Part shown: piece after piece, positions 1 to 5,083 of the stretch
Position numbering within the stretch: the first letter of the stretch is position 1
Layout of the letters: the number at the start of each line of letters is the position of its first letter
Source of the DNA: Deltaproteobacteria bacterium
GTDB lineage: Bacteria; UBA10199; DSSB01
Reading direction: 5' to 3'
NCBI GenBank assembly: GCA_021772695.1
Contig: JAJFLL010000159.1
Coordinates: 1 to 5,083 of the forward strand
Length of the DNA: 5,083 bases
Translations under genes and position numbers: made by a program
The notes under the pieces: generated by a model
The model's database searches: none
Told to the model about the DNA's origin: nothing
What the model saw: only the letters and a program-made list of their open reading frames with translations

Positions 1-281
1 CTGAAGGGAATGGGGTTTTGTAATTGCATGGCGGCTTGTTCCAACCCTTCTTTCCCGGCGGCATAGGGATAAGGCATGGTTCCCCGGGGGATGGTGCCTG
101 CAACGGGCCGCATCAGGGTCTTGCCTCCGGGATTATTGGGATTGGGAGCAAAACTGTCATATGGAATGGACTGAGTCATCTCAGGCAAGAATTCGTAATT
201 GGGTTTTTTCGGATCCCGCTGACAAGAAAATACGAGCCCACTCAAAAATAAAACGCAAATTATTTTGCCCAAGAGATTCAT
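1..281 (-). CDS. actE: Alternative complex III subunit ActE, lipoprotein cytochrome c (3' partial)
   Basis: The first 93 codons of the monoheme cytochrome c subunit of alternative complex III, cut by the window edge. The ATG at 281-279 overlaps the actD stop in an ATGA arrangement. The N-terminus is a lipoprotein signal: MNLLGKIICVLFLSGLVFSC, with Cys20 as the predicted lipidated residue (lipobox VFSC). The mature part reads on through MTQSIPYDSFAPNP and KTLMRPVAGTIPRG to MPYPYAAG, a pattern I recognise from ActE proteins, where the text just before the heme domain includes a proline-rich loop and the PVAGTIPRG element. The heme-binding CxxCH is not in the window and should lie further downstream, so the cytochrome assignment rests on family resemblance and gene order. 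The ribosome-binding site is weak (CAGGT, 295-291), so translation probably depends on coupling to actD. Confidence 0.9.
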   Translation of the reverse strand, partial: MNLLGKIICVLFLSGLVFSCQRDPKKPNYEFLPEMTQSIPYDSFAPNPNNPGGKTLMRPVAGTIPRGTMPYPYAAGKEGLEQAAMQLQNPIPF

Positions 282-802
282 GAATGAAAAACCTGACTCT
301 TTACTTTAACTGCACCTAACTGCCGCATAATTTCCCCGGCGAATTCGTCATCGAAACTAGCGTCGCTATGTTCTAAAACCAGGCCAAAGGTATCATCGGA
401 AATTCCATGTTGATAAAAACTGGGCTTTTTTCCCGGGAACAGGCGGCCCCGAAAAAAAAACGCCAAGACCGTGCCGAAACCGCCGAATAAAATAGTGATC
501 TCAAAAGCGACCGGTAAAAAGGCCAAGGTGCTGTTATCGGGCTTGCCCCCAACGTTAATGGGCCAATCGACTACGGAGGTCCAAAATTGGAATAACATGG
601 CCAAGACAAGGCCGATGAACGCTGCAATGAAGGTCACCCAAGGCAATCGGGACCGGCCCAGTCCCATTGCCTCATCGATCCCGTGGATGGCGTAGGGTGA
701 ATAGACATCGTAAATGTCGATATGGTGGTTTCGCAACGAACGCACCGAGGCCAGCAGCTTTTTTTCATCGTCGAAGGTGCCCACCAGAAAACGTCTATAC
801 AT
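278..802 (-). CDS. actD: Alternative complex III subunit ActD (DUF3341 family)
   Basis: Small membrane subunit of alternative complex III with no cofactor. In known structures of the complex it packs beside the NrfD-like subunits. It has 174 residues, the typical size. A soluble N-terminal part (1-50) carries the family signature VYSPYAIHGIDEAMGL (about 33-48), which leads into RSRLPW. Two hydrophobic segments follow, at about 55-76 and 96-118, separated by a short polar loop (VDWPINVGGKPDN), and the tail (about 119-174) is rich in acidic residues. The start at 802 is fixed by a very strong ribosome-binding site inside the end of actC. The stop TGA overlaps the actE ATG by 4 bp. The tight coupling on both sides suggests matched production with ActC and ActE. 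The mechanistic role of ActD is not well defined. Confidence 0.95.
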   Translation of the reverse strand: MYRRFLVGTFDDEKKLLASVRSLRNHHIDIYDVYSPYAIHGIDEAMGLGRSRLPWVTFIAAFIGLVLAMLFQFWTSVVDWPINVGGKPDNSTLAFLPVAFEITILFGGFGTVLAFFFRGRLFPGKKPSFYQHGISDDTFGLVLEHSDASFDDEFAGEIMRQLGAVKVKSQVFHS

Positions 803-2180
803 TCCGAATCACCTCCTCCCGCTTCTGCTGCGCCGAGGCCACTATTTTGACCTCATGGATGGCGATCCCCGGAAGAAAGCGGATGAAAAGCAGGAAGCAG
901 GTGAAAAATAATCCGAAACTCCCGATCAGCGTACCCACCTCGATGACCGTCGGCTTGTACATCACCCAACTGGAAGGCAAGTAGTCCCGGTGCAGAGAGG
1001 TAACGATGATGACAAAACGCTCGAACCACATCCCCACATTAACTAAAATTGAAATGACGAACATGGCAGGAATGCTGGTGCGTATTTTTTTAAACCATAG
1101 GAATTGGGGCACCAACAAATTGCAGGAGACCATGGTCCAATAGGCCCAAGCGTAGGGCCCCTTGGCACGATTTAAGAAAGTGAAGAGTTCATATTGGTTT
1201 CCACTGTACCAAGCGACGAAAAATTCCGTCAGGTAGGCAAATCCCACAATAGACCCGGTCAATAGCAAGACCTTACACACATTCTCCAGGTGATGCATGG
1301 TGATGTAATTTTCCCAGTGCATCACCTTGCGGGTGATGATCAACAGGGTCAGGACCATGCCAAAGCCCGAGAAAACCGCTCCCACCACAAAATAGGGCGG
1401 AAAAATGGTCGTATGCCATCCCGGTATCACGGAGGTGGCAAAATCAATACTGACAATGGTGTGCACTGAAACCACAATTGGGGTCGCCAAGCCGGCCAGG
1501 ATCAAGGTAAGGGCCTCATACCTGGCCCAAGTGCGACTGGAACCGTCCCAACCCAGACTAAATAGCGAAAACAAGAATTTCTTGATCTTGCCCTTAGTCC
1601 TATCCCGCATGGTTGCTAGGTCGGGAATCATCCCCACGTACCAAAATACCAAAGAGATGAGAAAATAGGTGCTGATGGCGAAGACGTCCCAAAGTAGCGG
1701 GGACCGAAAATTCACCCACAAGGAACCGCGCATATTTGGGTAGGGAAATACCCAGAAGGCCAACCAGGGCCGGCCCATGTGGATGACGGGAAAAATCCCT
1801 GCGCAGATGACTGCAAAGATGGTCATCGCCTCGGCCGCCCGATTGATGGAAGTGCGCCACTTCTGGCGAAACAGCAGCAGGATGGCGGAGATCAGCGTGC
1901 CGGCATGGCCGATCCCCACCCAAAAGACAAAATTAGTGATGTCGAAGGCCCAACCCACCGTCTTATTCAGACCCCATACCCCAATTCCCTTGAGGGTCTG
2001 ATAGGTGACCATGCCCACACCCATGGCCATGGTGAGAAAAGCCACGATGAATAATGTCTTCCAACCCCATCCAGATCTCTGTTCCACCGGCCGGCACACG
2101 TCTTCGGTGATGTCCTTGATGGTTCTGTCCCCCAGGACTTGTAGAGGCCTCATCGCGCTGGCAACGGTTAATCTCGCCAT
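795..2180 (-). CDS. actC: Alternative complex III subunit ActC, NrfD/PsrC-like quinol-binding membrane protein
   Basis: Integral membrane subunit of the NrfD/PsrC family, thought to hold the quinol-oxidation site of alternative complex III and a possible proton path. It has 461 residues, the usual ActC length. By eye there are ten hydrophobic segments at roughly 41-60, 84-104, 116-134, 162-183, 222-243, 261-283, 301-324, 345-363, 370-394 and 412-437. His134 in VIHMGRPW at the end of helix 3 and Asp165 in SPLLWD at the start of helix 4 sit where the family has conserved residues implicated in quinol binding and proton transfer. The start at 2180 is chosen because AAGGG (2192-2188) lies 7 nt upstream, overlapping the actB stop; a second ATG at codon 10 has no such support. 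The gene overlaps actD by 8 bp. A stand-alone PsrC or NrfD is unlikely given the ActB and ActD neighbours. Confidence 0.96.
   Translation of the reverse strand: MARLTVASAMRPLQVLGDRTIKDITEDVCRPVEQRSGWGWKTLFIVAFLTMAMGVGMVTYQTLKGIGVWGLNKTVGWAFDITNFVFWVGIGHAGTLISAILLLFRQKWRTSINRAAEAMTIFAVICAGIFPVIHMGRPWLAFWVFPYPNMRGSLWVNFRSPLLWDVFAISTYFLISLVFWYVGMIPDLATMRDRTKGKIKKFLFSLFSLGWDGSSRTWARYEALTLILAGLATPIVVSVHTIVSIDFATSVIPGWHTTIFPPYFVVGAVFSGFGMVLTLLIITRKVMHWENYITMHHLENVCKVLLLTGSIVGFAYLTEFFVAWYSGNQYELFTFLNRAKGPYAWAYWTMVSCNLLVPQFLWFKKIRTSIPAMFVISILVNVGMWFERFVIIVTSLHRDYLPSSWVMYKPTVIEVGTLIGSFGLFFTCFLLFIRFLPGIAIHEVKIVASAQQKREEVIRNV
808..817 (-). promoter_or_regulatory. Strong Shine-Dalgarno for actD, inside actC
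   Basis: On the minus strand 817-808 reads AGGAGGTGAT, a ten-base match to the 16S rRNA anti-Shine-Dalgarno complement. GGAGG ends 9 nt before the ATG at 802. It lies within actC codons for Glu-Glu-Val-Ile near the C-terminus. This decides the actD start and is clearly stronger than the sites before actC and actE. Confidence 0.85.
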
Positions 2181-2183
2181 GAA

Positions 2184-5083
2184 CTATCCCTTATTCCTCA
2201 CCTTGGTTAAGTAACCCACGTTGGGCCGCACGCCCAATTCTTCAAGTACACGGTAATAGCGCGGGTCTCGGGTCGACTTAGCGACACGACTTTCCGGATC
2301 CTTCAGATTGCCGAAGACAATGGCCTGGGAAGGACACGATTGCTCGCAAGCCATCTTGATCTCGCCGTCTTTCAGGTCTTTCCCCTCCTGCTTGGCCATA
2401 AGTTTTCCCTCCTGAATTCTCTGGATGCACATGGAGCATTTTTCCATGACTCCCCGGGAGCGCACCACCACATCAGGATTCAGCACCATTTTTCCCAGGT
2501 CGTTATTGAGGTAATAATCGAATTCGGAATTATCGGCGTAATCGAACCAATTGAACCGCCTTACCTTGTAAGGACAGTTGTTGGCGCAGTACCGGGTTCC
2601 CACGCAGCGATTGTAGACCTGCTGATTCAAGCCGTCGGAACTGTGGACGGTGGCCAAAACGGGGCAAACGGTCTCGCAAGGGGCATCGGCGCAGTGCTGG
2701 CACAGCATGGGCTGATGGGCAACTTCCGGCTCAGCCTCCGAGCCGGAATAATACCGGTCGATTCTAATCCAATGCATCTCACGACGGCGCCACACCTCAT
2801 CCTTACCTACCACCGGCACGTTGTTTTCCACCTGGCAACTGATGACACAAGCGGAGCATCCGGTGCAGGCGTTCAAGTCGATGGCCAAGCCCCAATTCTC
2901 GGGCCCGGTGCCCCACTTCGGCCATAAGGATTCCAAGGGGGGATGGTCTTCGTTGCCGGCCTTTGGATCCCACTCCCATTTCTTTAATTCGGTTTCCTTG
3001 ATGATGGGACGGCCTTCCATGCGACCGTGGGTCTGGGTGGTAGCGAGCTTGGCCCGGTCGCCGGTTTTCTTCAGAGTGACAGCGCTACCGGTATAAACAA
3101 AAGTCTCGTCGGCTTGGATCACCCAGGGATAAAGATCTTTCCCTACTCGGTCGCCCACCTTGCCGGCCCCGGTCCTACCGTAGCCCAAGGCCACCGACAC
3201 GTTTTTTGGGTGAAGCCCCGGTTGCAAATGAACGGGAAGCTTCACGGCCCCGGCAGCTCCCGTTACTTGAAGGATGTCTCCTTCCTTGAGTCCTAAACGA
3301 TGTGCTGTGGACGGTGCCAGCTTGGCAAAATTATCCCAAGTCACCTTGGTGACTGGATCGGGCAGTTCCTGATTCCAGGGATTGTTGGCATTCCTGCCAT
3401 CTCTAAGGGCCACCGACTCGTAGAGCACCAATTCCATTCCCTCGTTGGCCGTGCCCAAAGATTGCTTCAGCTTTGTAAGCATTTCGCTCTGTGAAACTTT
3501 CAATGGATAATTCTGAGTGACCTGCTGGGGTGCTGCGAAAACACCATCATGGAGACATTGATTCCAAAATTTTTTCGACAGCAAATGTTTGCTTTGTTTA
3601 GGAAAAATATTTTGTGCCCAGTATTCCTGAAGATAGGCGTAATAATCCCCACTGCCGTTCATCCAACGAAGCAGACTGTCCTGAAAAGCACGGTTATCAA
3701 ACAGCGGTGCAATGAGCGGTTGTTGCAGGTGATAAAGATTGGCCTTCGGTTCGGCGTCGTTCCAGGATTCCAGGTAGTTCAACCCTGGAGCGATGGCCGT
3801 GGTCAGAGCGGCGGTTTCATTCCGGTAGTTGCTAAAGGATAATGAAAAAGACAACTTGGGAATGGCTTTTTTAAAATCAGCGCTCAGGGGATTATCGTAA
3901 GCCGGGTTAACACCGTCTGCCAATAAAGCCCCCACTTTACCCTGCTTCATCTCTTTTAAAAGCCGACTCAAGGCCACATCACTGCCCTGTTTTTGGAAGG
4001 AAGGGTTATCCAGATCCACCGTATGTCCAATATTTCCCAAGAAAGAATTAAGCGCATGGACCCCCAGATGCACCCGAACGTCGTTGCTGCCGCTTAAGAC
4101 TAAAGAGCTGCCCCGGTTGATCCATAGTTCCTCGGCAATTTTATCGAGAACTTCGGTCTTAACCGAGCTTGGAGGTAAATCGGAAACGGCACTCTGCCCG
4201 GCATGTTGCCTAACACGACTGAGCAGGGCCAAAATCACGGCCGGTTCCTCGGAGGCACCGATGGGAATCCGCTTATCGGCATTGCTGCCCGTCAAAGAAA
4301 AGTCCGCCTCCAATTGGTAGTGCTTGGAGAGGACCACCGGTTTTTGTAATTTCCGATTTTTTGCGTAGGCATCGGTAAATTCCACCGGAGAAATCCAAGC
4401 ACCCAAAAAATCCGCATTCAATCCCACCACCACCTTCGCCCGATCCAGGCGGTATGCCGGCAGCACTGGCAATCCAAAGGCGTTTTCCGAGGCAAGACGA
4501 ATGGCCTCAACAGAAATCGGGTCAAATTGGATGTGTTCCCCCTGCGGGAAATTAGACAAAAATGCTTTGATGAGTTTTTTAGTGGTGGGACTCAGAACGG
4601 TCCCTGTCAGCAATACAACCTTTTGACCCCCGGCTCCCACGGCCCGCAAACTGGCCCGCACCTTTTCATCAAACCGTTGCCAGGGCATCCCTTGCCCCTT
4701 CCATTGGGGTCCGCTTAATCGTGCTTCGTCATAAAGTGAAAGCAAACTGGCTTGCCCCACCGCACAGGCCCCCCCATGAGTCATGGGCGATTGGGGATTG
4801 CCTTCCACCTTGATGGGCCGGCCGTCCCGAGATTTTACCAACAAGCTGCAACCTGCATCGCAACCTCCACAGGTCGTGGCATACCAATTGGCCAAACCCG
4901 GGGTCAGTTCCTCCGGCTTGTTTAAAAACGGAATGGCCTTATGGATCGGTGCGCGAGAACAGGCCACCAAGGAAGCGGTACTAACCGTGAATCCCATCAG
5001 TTTGAGAAAATCCCGCCGGCTCGGACGGCCTTCGGGAAACTCCGCAGCATTATCTTTTAGATAGCCTGGGTCCTGGTTTAAGT
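2184..5083 (-). CDS. actB: Alternative complex III subunit ActB, molybdopterin-like/iron-sulfur fusion (5' partial)
   Basis: Electron-transfer subunit of the quinol-oxidising alternative complex III, on the periplasmic face of the membrane. The frame stays open to the window edge, so the true start is upstream. The first ATG in the window (4997; residue 1 in the numbering used here) lies inside the signal peptide and is not the start. In order: Tat motif SRRDFLK just before residue 1, lipobox LVAC with Cys13, then a molybdopterin-oxidoreductase-like domain (about 30-640) that begins with CxxCxxxC-x27-C (Cys43, 46, 50, 78). A PsrB/DmsB-like ferredoxin domain follows (about 700-900). It has 15 cysteines: 711/714/717/721, 766/769/774/778, 798/804/808, 854/857 and 884/888, which fits three [4Fe-4S] and one [3Fe-4S]. 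In studied ACIII the molybdopterin-like half carries no molybdenum cofactor. At least 965 residues, a normal size for the fused form. The stop TAG is 3 bp from actC. The identity is secure; the cluster content is inferred. Confidence 0.96.
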   Translation of the reverse strand, partial: LNQDPGYLKDNAAEFPEGRPSRRDFLKLMGFTVSTASLVACSRAPIHKAIPFLNKPEELTPGLANWYATTCGGCDAGCSLLVKSRDGRPIKVEGNPQSPMTHGGACAVGQASLLSLYDEARLSGPQWKGQGMPWQRFDEKVRASLRAVGAGGQKVVLLTGTVLSPTTKKLIKAFLSNFPQGEHIQFDPISVEAIRLASENAFGLPVLPAYRLDRAKVVVGLNADFLGAWISPVEFTDAYAKNRKLQKPVVLSKHYQLEADFSLTGSNADKRIPIGASEEPAVILALLSRVRQHAGQSAVSDLPPSSVKTEVLDKIAEELWINRGSSLVLSGSNDVRVHLGVHALNSFLGNIGHTVDLDNPSFQKQGSDVALSRLLKEMKQGKVGALLADGVNPAYDNPLSADFKKAIPKLSFSLSFSNYRNETAALTTAIAPGLNYLESWNDAEPKANLYHLQQPLIAPLFDNRAFQDSLLRWMNGSGDYYAYLQEYWAQNIFPKQSKHLLSKKFWNQCLHDGVFAAPQQVTQNYPLKVSQSEMLTKLKQSLGTANEGMELVLYESVALRDGRNANNPWNQELPDPVTKVTWDNFAKLAPSTAHRLGLKEGDILQVTGAAGAVKLPVHLQPGLHPKNVSVALGYGRTGAGKVGDRVGKDLYPWVIQADETFVYTGSAVTLKKTGDRAKLATTQTHGRMEGRPIIKETELKKWEWDPKAGNEDHPPLESLWPKWGTGPENWGLAIDLNACTGCSACVISCQVENNVPVVGKDEVWRRREMHWIRIDRYYSGSEAEPEVAHQPMLCQHCADAPCETVCPVLATVHSSDGLNQQVYNRCVGTRYCANNCPYKVRRFNWFDYADNSEFDYYLNNDLGKMVLNPDVVVRSRGVMEKCSMCIQRIQEGKLMAKQEGKDLKDGEIKMACEQSCPSQAIVFGNLKDPESRVAKSTRDPRYYRVLEELGVRPNVGYLTKVRNKG
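2188..2192 (-). promoter_or_regulatory. Ribosome-binding site for actC
   Basis: The minus strand reads AAGGG here, 7 nt before the ATG at 2180, within the last codons of actB and just before its TAG stop. It supports 2180 as the start and implies that ribosomes ending actB can reinitiate at actC. Confidence 0.6.
4959..5021 (-). other. Tat signal plus lipobox of ActB
   Basis: Read in the actB frame, 5021-5001 encodes SRRDFLK, a near-perfect twin-arginine motif. A short hydrophobic stretch (LMGFTVSTASLVA) follows, then a cysteine at 4961-4959 in the lipobox LVAC. Together these predict Tat export of a folded, cofactor-loaded protein, followed by lipidation and cleavage at that cysteine. About 20 residues upstream of the motif are also in frame, including EFPEG, which matches my recollection of the pre-Tat extension of ActB proteins. 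Export by Tat and lipid anchoring are inferred from the motifs. Confidence 0.88.

Noticed and set aside
667..984. Plus-strand open frames of 105 and 65 codons across the actC/actD junction
   Set aside because: They are antisense to two well-supported genes, and their translations are basic and low in recognisable structure.
1600..1923. A 107-codon minus-strand frame inside actC
   Set aside because: It is an out-of-frame reading of actC, rich in His, Arg and Pro, typical of a shifted reading of a membrane-protein gene. actC itself is intact across it.
2340..2927. A 195-codon open frame on the plus strand opposite the iron-sulfur domain of actB
   Set aside because: It lies wholly antisense to the most conserved part of actB, its translation shows no recognisable domain, and no ribosome-binding site stands out. 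It is a by-product of the codon pattern of the real gene.
795..5083. A polysulfide/thiosulfate reductase (PsrABC/PhsABC) or Qrc-type complex
   Set aside because: The catalytic-like and iron-sulfur domains are fused in one ActB protein, and a DUF3341 ActD and an ActE lipoprotein follow actC. This order is characteristic of alternative complex III.
1..5083. A novel defence system, mobile element or RNA element hidden between the genes
   Set aside because: The genes overlap or are separated by only 3 bp and code across the whole window. I saw no inverted-repeat termini, direct-repeat array or rho-independent terminator hairpin.

Overview
The window is one gene cluster read entirely from the minus strand. 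It holds the middle of an alternative complex III (ACIII) operon, which encodes a membrane-bound quinol oxidase that replaces the cytochrome bc1 complex in many bacteria. In transcription order (right to left) it contains actB (fused molybdopterin-like and iron-sulfur subunit, 5' end cut by the window), actC (NrfD-like ten-helix quinol-binding membrane subunit), actD (DUF3341 two-helix subunit) and the first 93 codons of actE (lipoprotein, 3' part cut off). The usual flanking genes actA (multiheme cytochrome c, expected beyond 5083) and actF (second NrfD-like subunit, expected beyond position 1) lie outside.

Layout: 5083-2184 actB; 3-bp gap; 2180-795 actC; 8-bp overlap; 802-278 actD; 4-bp ATGA overlap; 281-1 actE. 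There is no intergenic space for a promoter, terminator or extra gene, so this is one translationally coupled transcript. No RNA gene, mobile element, repeat array or CRISPR was seen.

How the genes work together (established for the ACIII family): quinol is oxidised at ActC. Electrons are thought to pass through the iron-sulfur clusters of ActB to the c-type hemes of ActA and ActE, then to a terminal oxidase or soluble carrier. ActD and ActF are membrane scaffold subunits. In this copy ActB has a Tat motif followed by a lipobox, and ActE has a lipobox, so both are predicted to be lipid-anchored on the outer face of the cytoplasmic membrane.

Organism: a Gram-negative-type bacterium with a respiratory chain and moderate GC content. 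The sequence does not fix the phylum. The N-terminal CxxCxxxC...C motif in ActB argues against the Bacteroidetes type of ActB, as I recall that type. This is mostly an ordinary, well-formed respiratory operon. The points worth a second look are the preserved N-terminal cysteine motif in the supposedly cofactor-free half of ActB, the Cys-to-Thr change at one cluster site, and the start of actB lying outside the window.
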